A stretch of DNA of 64,000 nt, from positions 868,001 through 932,000 of the forward strand of contig NZ_AP025293.1 of assembly GCF_036492425.1 (NCBI RefSeq), read 5' to 3'. This document shows positions 46,706 to 55,152 of the stretch, in pieces. A program made the position numbers and the translations under genes. Source of the stretch: Persicobacter psychrovividus. Its GTDB lineage: Bacteria; Bacteroidota; Bacteroidia; Cytophagales; Cyclobacteriaceae. Each line of letters starts with the position of its first letter. The stretch's first letter is position 1. The notes beneath the pieces were generated by a model. The model was not told where the DNA came from. It did not search any database and was given only the letters and a program-made list of their open reading frames with translations.

Positions 46706-49642
46706 TTACTCCACTTTTCTGACCGTTTTCTGATATTGTTGGCTCAGGTGCGTCCATTTAACAATAATGGTTTGTTGCTGTAAAGCACTCAACTCATAGC
46801 GCATGCCTGCGGTGGCTTTCGTCTGAAGGATAAGCTGACCAAGCGTATTGGCGATCAGCAACTGCCCCTCTTTGAGTACCTTTAAGTTCCACTGCTGCCC
46901 ATCTGCCTCAAATGTGAATGGCGGAAGCTGGCTGTTTGTTCCGCCCGATAGTGGTGTGTTTGGTGCTCCGGCACCCGGCCCGATGAACAAATTAATCGTG
47001 CGCTCCAGGCCAATAACTTGCTGTTGGCCATTGAATGAAAATGGGGTGAATTCTATGACATAATTCGACTTGTCTTCAAAGATAATATCGGAGAGCCTGA
47101 TCAGTTCGTTCGCTGCTACGACCGTCAGAACTTCACCATCCACCTCAATGCTGACGCTGTCGGTTTGCGCACTTTCAAATTTCAGAAAATCATTGATAAA
47201 GGAATCAAGGGTGAGGGTGTCGGTGGTGTTAAGGATTTTTACTTCCGTAACCCGATCATCTTCAATTAATTTTATTGCAGTAATTGTTGGGTTGATGTTA
47301 ACCACACCCTCATCAATTCGCCCATCACAGTTATTGTCAATGTTGTCGGCAATTTCCGTCGCATTCGGGTTAATCTGCGGATTTTGGTCGTCACAGTCCT
47401 GATTGTTGTCGACAAAACCCGTGGGCTGCTGGCAATCTGCCACGGCTTCATTTGGATCTCCAAAGCCATCATTATCGGCATCGGCATACCATACAGGAAT
47501 AATTTGATCGGGGTTTGGTACAGTTGGGCAGTTATCGAGCTCATCGCTGATGCCGTCGTTGTCGCCGTCAATGGTCATGCCTTCATCAATCTGCCCATCA
47601 CAATTATTGTCAATGTTGTCTGCAATTTCCGTCGCATTCGGGTTAATCTGCGGATTTTGGTCGTCACAGTCTTGATTGTTGGCAACAAAACCCGTGGGCT
47701 GCTGGCAATCTGCCACGGCTTCATTTGGATCTCCAAAGCCATCATTATCGGCATCAGCATACCAGACAGGAATGATTTGATCGGGGTTCGGCACAGTTGG
47801 GCAGTTATCGAGCTCATCGCTGATGCCGTCGTTGTCCATATCATTGCTGAAACCTTCATCAATCTGCCCATCACAATTATTGTCTTTCCCGTCAGGAAGT
47901 TCCTCGGCAAAAGGGAAGGTATTGGGGTCGCTATCATCACAGTCATCACTATTTTCTACAAAACCCAACGGTTTGAGGCAATCCTGTATTGTGTTGTTGG
48001 GGTCACCGAAACCATCTTTATCCTGATCCGCAAAAAAGGTGATAAATTGCTGATCGGGATTGGGGGTTTCCGGACAATTGTCCAGGGCATCAATAATGCC
48101 ATCGTTATCCGTATCGGGAAAACCTTCATCAATCTGTCCATCGCAATTATTGTCGATATTATCCGCCTTTTCAGGTGCCTGCGGAAAGATGGTCTCATCG
48201 TTGTCATTACAGTCTCCAGCCAATTCCACATAGCCCTCCAAAGGAGTGCAAGAGGTAATAAAGTCGTCAGTATTTCCGAAGCCGTCCTCATCATTGTCCA
48301 AATAGTAGGTGGTCAGTATTTGGTCGGGGTTGGGCTGATCGGGACAATTGTCAAGTTCGTCAATAATGCCATCGTTATCCGTGTCGGGAAAACCTTCGTC
48401 CACCTGTCCATCACAATTATTGTCGATATTGTCGGCAATTTCCAACTGTTCAGGATTGATATTCACCTGCTGATCATCGCAATCTCCAGCCCGCGCCACA
48501 TAGCCAACTGGGGCGATGCAATCCTGCAGGTTGGTGGCAGGGTCGTCCACTCCATAGCCATCATTGTCCTTGTCTACATACCATATCGGGATTTGCTGGT
48601 CTGGGTTGGGAGCGTCTGGGCAGGTGTCGATATCATCGGTAATGCCGTCGCCATCCTGATCGTCATCCTCCACATTTTCATCAATTTTAACGATGAGAGG
48701 GTTTGAGCTCTTCAGGGGCTGTCCGTCCTGATCCACAAGTGTCGCCATGATGAAAAAGAAGCCTTCGTTATCGTTCTCAGGAAATAGATCGACCTCAATG
48801 GCGACGTTTCCATTGCTAAGGGTGCCGAAAAATTGGTTCACGGCAATGATCGTATTGGCTTCGTAAGCAGCGAAAGGAAGATTGGTATTGGCAGGCTGAT
48901 ATTGGCCTCCCTGTAAAATGGTCAGTTCATATTTTGCATTGGGAGTGCCGGCGATACTGATGGTTTGTGCACTGCTGAAACGGGTTACCGGACTGCTCGG
49001 GTCGTTGTTAAGTCCAATGGTAACAGCCTGCTGGGGGCTTATCGGTAACTTTGCCCATGCACCTGCAAGGGTGTTTTTGCGCGCTGCCAACTTAGCCATC
49101 TGGCTGCTGCCGTCGCTATACATAACCGTAACGGTAGCCCCGATAAGTTCCATGCCTGAAACACTTCCGGTATCGTTCGGGCCGGGGGCAGGCAAACCTT
49201 TAATGCTTCGTGGATCGACATCCACAGAAAAGAAACTGCTTTCCTGGGGTTCAAAATTATTGTAATTGACCGTCATGACAAGGTAGCCGTCTTCATCGCT
49301 GCCATTTGCAAAGGAGGCATCCTGAACTCCCGCTTGGTTTGCAGGGTCGTCGTTGGTGAAATCTTTGGCAACAAGGTCTCCTGCTTTTCCTGCAGGGTCG
49401 AAAACCATCCCTTGAACCAATGCGGTGGAGAGGTCGATGCGCACACTGCTGATGTTTTGGTTATCAGCCGACAAATTGGTGATGGCAAATGAGTTGGAGC
49501 TGTAAGTGGAACCGAGAAGCTTGTTTTTGATATTGTCTTCCCTGTGAATTTCAATCAGGCAGGATTGTGCTGATAAACAATGGGTAATGAGGGTGATCAG
49601 CAATAGAGAAAAGGCAATTCGGACAGTAGTTATTTTTATCAT
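46706..49642 (-). CDS. Secreted MopE/thrombospondin-type-3 repeat protein
   Basis: A protein of 978 aa. It has a signal peptide (SLLLITLITHCLSA), a non-repeat N-terminal part of about 320 residues, then five units of about 91 residues (about 325-795). Each combines a MopE-type motif (DxDxDGFG ... DCDDxxPxxxP ... DNxDNNCDGxIDEG) with a TSP3-like calcium loop (DNDGIxDxLDNCPxxPNPDQ). The acidic spacing is that of Ca-binding loops. The last 100 residues are beta-rich (GQLLIANTLGQLILQ) and resemble a type A C-terminal sorting domain, weakly. It is convergent with the propeller regulator, 13 bp apart. It is probably surface-exposed and calcium-stabilised. Confidence 0.85.
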   Translation of the reverse strand: MIKITTVRIAFSLLLITLITHCLSAQSCLIEIHREDNIKNKLLGSTYSSNSFAITNLSADNQNISSVRIDLSTALVQGMVFDPAGKAGDLVAKDFTNDDPANQAGVQDASFANGSDEDGYLVMTVNYNNFEPQESSFFSVDVDPRSIKGLPAPGPNDTGSVSGMELIGATVTVMYSDGSSQMAKLAARKNTLAGAWAKLPISPQQAVTIGLNNDPSSPVTRFSSAQTISIAGTPNAKYELTILQGGQYQPANTNLPFAAYEANTIIAVNQFFGTLSNGNVAIEVDLFPENDNEGFFFIMATLVDQDGQPLKSSNPLIVKIDENVEDDDQDGDGITDDIDTCPDAPNPDQQIPIWYVDKDNDGYGVDDPATNLQDCIAPVGYVARAGDCDDQQVNINPEQLEIADNIDNNCDGQVDEGFPDTDNDGIIDELDNCPDQPNPDQILTTYYLDNDEDGFGNTDDFITSCTPLEGYVELAGDCNDNDETIFPQAPEKADNIDNNCDGQIDEGFPDTDNDGIIDALDNCPETPNPDQQFITFFADQDKDGFGDPNNTIQDCLKPLGFVENSDDCDDSDPNTFPFAEELPDGKDNNCDGQIDEGFSNDMDNDGISDELDNCPTVPNPDQIIPVWYADADNDGFGDPNEAVADCQQPTGFVANNQDCDDQNPQINPNATEIADNIDNNCDGQIDEGMTIDGDNDGISDELDNCPTVPNPDQIIPVWYADADNDGFGDPNEAVADCQQPTGFVDNNQDCDDQNPQINPNATEIADNIDNNCDGRIDEGVVNINPTITAIKLIEDDRVTEVKILNTTDTLTLDSFINDFLKFESAQTDSVSIEVDGEVLTVVAANELIRLSDIIFEDKSNYVIEFTPFSFNGQQQVIGLERTINLFIGPGAGAPNTPLSGGTNSQLPPFTFEADGQQWNLKVLKEGQLLIANTLGQLILQTKATAGMRYELSALQQQTIIVKWTHLSQQYQKTVRKVE
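47305..48665 (-). repeat. Five MopE/TSP3 repeat units, the last two nearly identical
   Basis: The unit is about 91 codons. Units 4 and 5 are 273 bp apart (TTATTGTCAA at 47331 and 47604) and differ at only a few sites, so this is a recent in-frame duplication. Units 1-3 are more diverged. Confidence 0.85.
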
Positions 49643-49830
49643 TTGAGCTCCCAGTTAGGTTCTGTTGGGATAACTAAGTTGCCTTCTTAGTGTTAAGATA
49701 TCTCTATTTTTTGTTTGTTTATTCGATGCTTATGAATATGAAGTATTGAGATTTTAATTTTTAAATATCATATACTGATATTATGAAGCAGGCTTCCTGT
49801 CATTTCAGCAAGCCCGCTGAAGCAAATATC

Positions 49831-50127
49831 CTATTTACGGTATTTGCCAATTTTATCCTCAATCGATACATCAGCCGATCTGCGGGTCTGAATTTTGATG
49901 TTAGTGATGATTTGCTCGGCTCCTGCCGCATAACAAGCTTGTTGCACTTGCTTTACCAATGCCATTACTTCATCATAAGGCCCTTCGATAACGGTCTCAA
50001 AAGGACAAACCTCATAGGTCAAGCCTGAATTTTGAATGGCTTCAATGCCGGCATCTACCAAGGTATAAGGGTGGATGTCTTTTGCTGAAGGCAGTACCTG
50101 AACAGCAACGTTTACGATATTTTCCAT
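49831..50127 (-). CDS. MTH1187/YkoF-type thiamine-binding-like protein
   Basis: A protein of 98 aa with one ferredoxin-like alpha/beta domain. The pattern NVAVQVLPSAKD, then IEAIQNSGLTYEVCPFETVIEGPYDEVMALVKQV and a final TNIKIQTRR strand is that of the UPF0045/MTH1187 family, whose members bind thiamine or a related pyrimidine. It stands alone between the MopE protein and the MFS gene. No thiamine gene or TPP riboswitch is nearby, so a link to thiamine is by family only. Confidence 0.85.
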   Translation of the reverse strand: MENIVNVAVQVLPSAKDIHPYTLVDAGIEAIQNSGLTYEVCPFETVIEGPYDEVMALVKQVQQACYAAGAEQIITNIKIQTRRSADVSIEDKIGKYRK

Positions 50128-50265
50128 GTGATTCTATTGTTTGAGGTAAATATCGAAGGTTTATTGTTGTGATGGTAGCTAAGGGCACTCTTTTTTAAAG
50201 TTTTGAAGTGGCCTGTTGAAAATACGCCATCATTCCAATTAAAAACATGATTTCTACCGCCGTAG

Positions 50266-50285
50266 GGAAGTTGCATGCAACGTCC
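50266..50285. repeat. Short palindrome around GTTGCATGCAAC
   Basis: A perfect 12-bp palindrome extended to 20 bp with one mismatched pair (GGA.GTTGCATGCAAC.TCC). It resembles the small interspersed palindromes seen at 16906-17089 and may be a relic of the same kind. The rest of the gap 50128-50574 shows nothing else but the MFS promoter. Confidence 0.5.
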
Positions 50286-50547
50286 GTACCGATAGGCACA
50301 AAAATATTCGACAGCTTAGCGACGCAACCCGTAAATAATCCCTGCTATTTATATGCGAAACCCTTCTGAAAAAATAATGAAAAGTGATCTCAGATTGACG
50401 AAATAAAAAAATCAGGTCGGATTTACGGGGGCGTACCACTCATACAGGTTTACAGACGACATTGAGATTTTCGCAGTCGATGGGTCGATATGTTGAAAAT
50501 TCCTTGATGAAACCTGCTGATATCGTGAATAAATACGGCAAAATGAG

Positions 50548-50555
50548 TAATTTTG
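50548..50555 (+). promoter_or_regulatory. -7 box of the MFS gene promoter
   Basis: TAATTTTG is a full match to TAnnTTTG, 19 nt before the ATG at 50575. No good TTTG was found at -33. Confidence 0.55.
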
Positions 50556-50574
50556 TCGCTGATCTTCAAATACT

Positions 50575-51765
50575 ATGAATAAATTTCAGATTGACGCTAT
50601 TCGCAAAGTACCGATGTACCGGTATTTATTGCTACTCTCGATTGCCTCGGCCATTGCCTTTCAGGGATGGAGAACGCTTTTTAATAATTTTGCTGTAGAT
50701 GAAATAGGGCTGAACGGTTTTAATGTTGGCTTTATTCAGTCTGTTCGCGAAATTCCAGGCTTTCTGAGCCTTTTGGTGGTGTACCTGCTGTTGATTTTTA
50801 AGGAACACCGCCTTTCTGCTTACTCGATTCTTACCCTTGGACTTGGCGTGTTGCTGACGGGTTTTTTCCCTTCCTATTTTGGGCTGGCGGCAACCACACT
50901 GATCATGTCAGTAGGCTTTCATTATTTTGAAACCACCAACCAGTCCCTGACCTTGCAGTATTTCGACCGCCTTCAGGCGCCTGTGGTATTTGCGCGTATT
51001 CGGTCAATTTCTGCCATTTCCAATATTGCTGTCGGGCTGGGGATTTTTATTACCGCCAGCTTTCTGACCTTCAAGAATCAGTATTTAATTATTGGTTTGG
51101 CCGCAGTGGGCATTGCCATTTGGGCGCTGTTGAAAAATCCCGTTGACAACTCCCTTCCTGCGCAGCATAAAAAAATGATTCTTAGGAAAAAGTACTGGCT
51201 TTTTTATGTGTTGAATTTACTCAGTGGTGCCCGCCGACAAATTTTTGTGGTTTTTGCGGTTTTTCTGCTGGTAAAAAAGTACGATTTCAGTATTCAGGAA
51301 ATCACTGTGCTGTTTGTGCTCAATAACATTATCGCCTATTTCTTCAATCCTTTAATTGCCAAAGGAATCAACAAGTTTGGGGAGCGAAAAATCCTTTCAA
51401 TGGAATACGCTTCGCTGTTCATCATCTTTCTGGCTTATGCTTTTCTGGAAAACAGATGGATTGTGGCTGGGCTTTATATTTTTGATCATATCTTCTTTAA
51501 TTTTTCCATTGCCATTAAAACGTTCTTTCAAAAGACGGCCGACCCGCAGGACATTGCCCCATCAATGGGTATGGCCTTTACGATTAACCACCTGACGGCA
51601 GTGGTGATTCCCGTGGTGGGTGGCGCGCTATGGTTGATTGACTGGCAAATTCCATTCATCGCCGCGGCGGTATTAAGCTTGGTCTCGCTTTATTTTGCAC
51701 AGAAAATCCGCATTCCCGAGCAAGAAGCCGAGGTCATTCCCAAAGCACCCGTCGGGCAGCAATAG
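50575..51765 (+). CDS. Major facilitator superfamily transporter
   Basis: An inner-membrane protein of 396 aa with about 12 transmembrane helices, in two halves of about 190 residues. A basic loop between helices 6 and 7 (LPAQHKKMILRKKYW) fits MFS topology. The N-terminal part carries an unusual start (DAIRKVPMYRYLLLLSIASAIAFQGWRTLFNN). The substrate is unknown. It stands alone, with its own promoter; the next gene starts 89 bp later and has a different sort of signal. Confidence 0.85.
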   Translation: MNKFQIDAIRKVPMYRYLLLLSIASAIAFQGWRTLFNNFAVDEIGLNGFNVGFIQSVREIPGFLSLLVVYLLLIFKEHRLSAYSILTLGLGVLLTGFFPSYFGLAATTLIMSVGFHYFETTNQSLTLQYFDRLQAPVVFARIRSISAISNIAVGLGIFITASFLTFKNQYLIIGLAAVGIAIWALLKNPVDNSLPAQHKKMILRKKYWLFYVLNLLSGARRQIFVVFAVFLLVKKYDFSIQEITVLFVLNNIIAYFFNPLIAKGINKFGERKILSMEYASLFIIFLAYAFLENRWIVAGLYIFDHIFFNFSIAIKTFFQKTADPQDIAPSMGMAFTINHLTAVVIPVVGGALWLIDWQIPFIAAAVLSLVSLYFAQKIRIPEQEAEVIPKAPVGQQ

Positions 51766-51854
51766 TTCAGGGCTTTGGTCTTTATCATGACATTTTTCTT
51801 CTCTGATATTCTTTAGGTTTGGTCATTATAAAAATCCAAACAGACAGAACTACC

Positions 51855-52487
51855 ATGAAAAATTTCATTTTATTATTACTGATCACCCTATTTTCTTCGA
51901 CTGTATATGCCCAGTCAAAGCAGGATTTTACCAAATACGGTGTGAAATCAGGAACCTTGGGTGAGGGCTTACAGGTTGGCGATGCCGCACCAGACATTTC
52001 GGGGGTGGATCAGCATGGCAAGCAGGTTTCTTTGAATTCAATGCTGAAACAAGGCCCTGTAGCGGTGGTTTTCTATCGTGGTTACTGGTGTCCGGTTTGT
52101 AATCGGGAACTGAAGTCGTTGCAGAATAATATCGCCATGATCACCGAAGCAGGTGGTCAGGTATTGGTCGTTTCGCCAGAGAAGCGTTCTGAAGTGCAGA
52201 AAATCGCAAACAAAGTAGAGGCTTCTTTTCCGATTGTTGGAGAGGCGCAACAGGTTGTGAACGATTATAAGGTCGGTTTTGAAGTCACCGACGGCTATCA
52301 GGAGAAAGTAGATAAGATGTTAAGTATTGACATTGCAGAAAAGAATGCGGCCGATAAAGCCCTGCTGCCAGTGCCAGCAACCTTCGTTGTTGGGCAGGAC
52401 GGTAAAGTGGTTTATCGCCAGTTCGATCCAAATTACAGAAATCGCGCTTCTGCCGAGGACATCACCAAAGCGATCAAAAGCATTTAA
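51855..52487 (+). CDS. Exported peroxiredoxin-like (AhpC/TSA) protein
   Basis: 210 aa from the ATG at 51855; the ORF can be extended to 51819, but the signal peptide (LLLLITLFSSTVYA) fits the shorter start. The thioredoxin-fold core starts GDAAPDISGVDQHGK and carries YRGYWCPVCNREL with Cys79 and Cys82. The Cys pair makes it a peroxiredoxin-like oxidoreductase in the periplasm rather than a plain 1-Cys type. It probably removes peroxides or serves as a thiol reductant. A terminator follows. Confidence 0.88.
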   Translation: MKNFILLLLITLFSSTVYAQSKQDFTKYGVKSGTLGEGLQVGDAAPDISGVDQHGKQVSLNSMLKQGPVAVVFYRGYWCPVCNRELKSLQNNIAMITEAGGQVLVVSPEKRSEVQKIANKVEASFPIVGEAQQVVNDYKVGFEVTDGYQEKVDKMLSIDIAEKNAADKALLPVPATFVVGQDGKVVYRQFDPNYRNRASAEDITKAIKSI

Positions 52488-52510
52488 GCGATTGAGTCAC
52501 CAATATTACT

Positions 52511-52540
52511 GCCCCAGACCTCTTGGTTTGGGGCTTTTTT
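52511..52540 (+). terminator. Terminator after the peroxiredoxin-like gene
   Basis: Stem GCCCCAGACC / GGTTTGGGGC with a TCTT loop, followed by six T. Confidence 0.88.
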
Positions 52541-52783
52541 ATATCCCAAAACGATTACTGAATGCTCCATAACAGTCTATATTTTAGTTTTTTATCATTA
52601 ATTTTCGCCCGTTCTTTTGTTAATAATCAGCCTTGCAAGCTGCTCAAGGCAGTTTTTGGCCTTCATGTTATTTTCTCCCTCACCACTGCGGATGTGGATT
52701 GCGAAAAATATCAGATGTGGTTTAGTTAGAGCTTCAACACTACTATCATTGAAAACAATGTGGTAACAAAAATTAATAACAAC

Positions 52784-53239
52784 ATGAACAAGTTTTTCGC
52801 AATTTTAATGGTTTTAGTAGCAGGTTTAATGTCGTGTAGCGATAATGACGAGGTAACTCCTTGGGACCGTGATGCTACACAACGTGCATTTGAATCAGCA
52901 TTTGTAAGTCAGTCATCATCAGTATTTGAAGTTACTGAATCAGGTGAACTTGGCGAGCTGTTAGGGGAAGTGATTCCTTCTTCTATAAATATTGAGAGCC
53001 AGATTGAAGAAGGACAATACGCTGGTATACTTGTGATTGGAGGGAAAACCCCTAAAGACGACGAAGTTGAAATGCCGATCACTTTGGGTGGAGAGTTTCT
53101 TGACCTTGGCGACATGAAAGCATTCCAAATTGAAGGTGAACTGGAAGTTTCCCCTGCTGGTGGAGATGAGGACGATGAGCCTGTAAACCTTCCTGCTGAC
53201 GGAAAGTATTATATCGTTCCAACAGTGTCTCCTTATTAA
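52784..53239 (+). CDS. Small acidic lipoprotein of unknown function
   Basis: 151 aa from the ATG at 52784; the frame could start at 52760, but the extra eight residues do not fit. The lipobox is AGLMSC (Cys18). The mature part is very acidic (about 25% Asp and Glu) with short beta-like strands (GQYAGILVIGG, MPITLGGEFLDL) and ends DGKYYIVPTVSPY. No family is recognised. It stands alone with a terminator of its own, in a region that also encodes a porin-like protein. Confidence 0.7.
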   Translation: MNKFFAILMVLVAGLMSCSDNDEVTPWDRDATQRAFESAFVSQSSSVFEVTESGELGELLGEVIPSSINIESQIEEGQYAGILVIGGKTPKDDEVEMPITLGGEFLDLGDMKAFQIEGELEVSPAGGDEDDEPVNLPADGKYYIVPTVSPY

Positions 53240-53274
53240 TTAGACAATTAGTAATTGTATTGATAGATGTTTAG

Positions 53275-53298
53275 AGCCACCTCAGGGTGGCTTTTTTT
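53275..53298 (+). terminator. Terminator after the acidic lipoprotein gene
   Basis: AGCCACC and GGTGGCT around a TCAG loop, followed by a T tract. Confidence 0.85.
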
Positions 53299-53338
53299 CA
53301 TTTGACATTTATAATTATTTATACCAAATTTGTAGTCC

Positions 53339-53704
53339 ATGCTATCATACCTAAGACATATCGCACAACAGGGCCTCACCATCGTTATGGTGATGGTTTT
53401 GCTGAACAACAGTGTGAATGTTGATGATACTTTGCTCGGGCGTGGAAGTGCCAGTATGGACAATGAGATTGAGTCCTTTTTGGAATTGCTTCTCACCTCC
53501 ATTAATGCAGACTGGACGTTCGATGATGCCCCAGAAGGGCAGGATGAAAAGCAGCACGTTAGTGTGGTAAAGGCCCTGTACATGCAAAAGGTCGCCGTGC
53601 CTGATTTTAATGGACGCATGCTCTCTACCGAGGACATTATCTTTTATTTGTCCATTTATCAGGGATTATCCACCTCTCCGCTGACCCCGCCACCGCTCGC
53701 TTGA
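53339..53704 (+). CDS. Small protein of unknown function
   Basis: A protein of 121 aa. The N-terminal 30 residues are hydrophobic (HIAQQGLTIVMVMVLL), either a signal anchor or a short leader without a clear cleavage site. The middle is helical and acidic (MDNEIESFLELLLTSINADW), and the end is Pro-rich (STSPLTPPPLA). I do not recognise it. It lies 62 bp before the barrel-protein gene on the same strand and may be cotranscribed with it. Confidence 0.6.
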   Translation: MLSYLRHIAQQGLTIVMVMVLLNNSVNVDDTLLGRGSASMDNEIESFLELLLTSINADWTFDDAPEGQDEKQHVSVVKALYMQKVAVPDFNGRMLSTEDIIFYLSIYQGLSTSPLTPPPLA

Positions 53705-53766
53705 TATAACCATCGGTTTTTTTGTGCACAAGCACACCTTTAGTTTATATCAAGTAGCAGTAAAAT

Positions 53767-55050
53767 ATGAAAAATTTTATCTTAGGAGCATTGATGCTTC
53801 TTTGTGCGCCTGTTTTTGCGCAATCCGTTTCGGACACCCTTGCCGTTGAAGGGAATAACAGTGTGATTTCTGAGCTGAAATACATCAAGCAGTCGGGCTT
53901 TGCCAATGCTTCCTCTAAAATTTTTACCGCCGATCGCCGCTTTACCATCAGTGGTTTTGGGGAGATGAACGCGGTGGGGTATCAGTTTGATATTCCCAAC
54001 AAAGGAGATAAAGAGATTGAGCAGTATTATACAAATCTATATCGTTTGGGGACATACTTTGGGTATCGTTTTTCCGATAAAATCATCTTTATGAGTGAGT
54101 TGCAGATAGAATATTTGCAGGATGGTTTTTTTCAGGGAAAAGACCACTTCGAGTATAATCTGGAGGCTTCCCTGGATTTCCTTTTTCACCATAGTTTTAA
54201 TTTAAGGGTAGGTAATTACCCGCTGAGTCTGGGTTGGGTAAATGTGAATGAAGAGCCTATCGGTTTCTATTCTGTGAATCGACCTGAAGTGGAGCGTACC
54301 ATTATCCCTTCGCAGTGGCTCGAGCAGGGATTCCTGATTTACGGTAGCCCAATCGCCGATTCTGAATACCAGTTTGGGGTTACCAAAGGGATGGACGGCA
54401 GTCAGTTTACCTCTGGAACATGGATTCGTGATGGCCGCTATACTTCCTGGACAGAGTGGCCCGAAGGGATGGCTTTTAATGGGAAGCTGTCTTATGGGCA
54501 TGAGGACCGCAGTTTAATTTCCCTGGCGGGTTATTATGGCGATGTGTCTCGTGGCTATACCTTTGAAAATGGGGATAAACTCGATGCGCAACTCGGTTTG
54601 GTTACCTTGGTAGGGGCACATAACATTGGGAATTTCACCCTTTTTGGTTTGTATACTCACGGCTGGCTGACGGGTACCGATCAGATTTTTGATATCGGTA
54701 ATGAGCTGTTGGGAAGCCGTACTGAAGGCTATTATATTGAGGGGCGTTACAATATTATGCCGCATATTTTGCCAAACAGCGACTGGAAATTGCCATTATT
54801 TGTGCGTTATGAGCGAATGAACACCCATAAATCTATTGATGGTCAACTGATCGACAAACTTGAAGCGATGGAGGATTTATCTTCCGTGCGTGGGGATTTA
54901 AAAGACCTGGAGATTGTTACGGTAGGTTTGAATTTCAGACCTAAAAGAAACTGGACCTTCAAAATGAATTATCAGTTCAGAACCAACAAATACGAAAATA
55001 CAGAAGCCGAACCAAACCAGCTGGAGTTTGGCGTAGGATTTATCTTCTAA
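53767..55050 (+). CDS. Outer-membrane beta-barrel protein, porin-like
   Basis: A protein of 427 aa with a signal peptide (ALMLLCAPVFAQS). From about residue 60 it has alternating-residue beta strands (RFTISGFGEMNAVGYQF, RLGTYFGYRFSDKIIFMSELQIEY, FNLRVGNYPLSLGW) and ends in a C-terminal Phe (LEFGVGFIF), as expected for a BamA client. There are many Tyr and Trp at strand ends. It looks like a 16- to 18-stranded porin or an OprP-like carrier. Substrate unknown. A large hairpin terminator follows. Confidence 0.78.
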   Translation: MKNFILGALMLLCAPVFAQSVSDTLAVEGNNSVISELKYIKQSGFANASSKIFTADRRFTISGFGEMNAVGYQFDIPNKGDKEIEQYYTNLYRLGTYFGYRFSDKIIFMSELQIEYLQDGFFQGKDHFEYNLEASLDFLFHHSFNLRVGNYPLSLGWVNVNEEPIGFYSVNRPEVERTIIPSQWLEQGFLIYGSPIADSEYQFGVTKGMDGSQFTSGTWIRDGRYTSWTEWPEGMAFNGKLSYGHEDRSLISLAGYYGDVSRGYTFENGDKLDAQLGLVTLVGAHNIGNFTLFGLYTHGWLTGTDQIFDIGNELLGSRTEGYYIEGRYNIMPHILPNSDWKLPLFVRYERMNTHKSIDGQLIDKLEAMEDLSSVRGDLKDLEIVTVGLNFRPKRNWTFKMNYQFRTNKYENTEAEPNQLEFGVGFIF

Positions 55051-55057
55051 AAAGTAC

Positions 55058-55118
55058 AGGAAGCCCCACATAAGCACGGTAATGGTAGTGTTTTATCGTG
55101 CATGGGCTTCCTTTTTTT
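55058..55118 (+). terminator. Long hairpin terminator after the barrel gene
   Basis: Outer stem AGGAAGCCC / GGGCTTCCT with an inner GCACG / CGTGC stem, followed by six T. Confidence 0.85.
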
Positions 55119-55152
55119 ATGCTCAGAATGTTGCTACTGCCGCACAGGCTGA

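Noticed and set aside
47384-48706. Long plus-strand frame (440 codons), rich in Val and Ile, opposite the MopE/TSP3 gene
   Set aside because: It is the shadow of the Asp/Asn/Gly-rich repeats on the other strand, repeats in register with them, and has no promoter or family match.
49831-50127. TPP riboswitch near the thiamine-binding-like gene
   Set aside because: The conserved TPP core (CUGAGA and the ACCUGA-type segment) was not seen in the upstream region.
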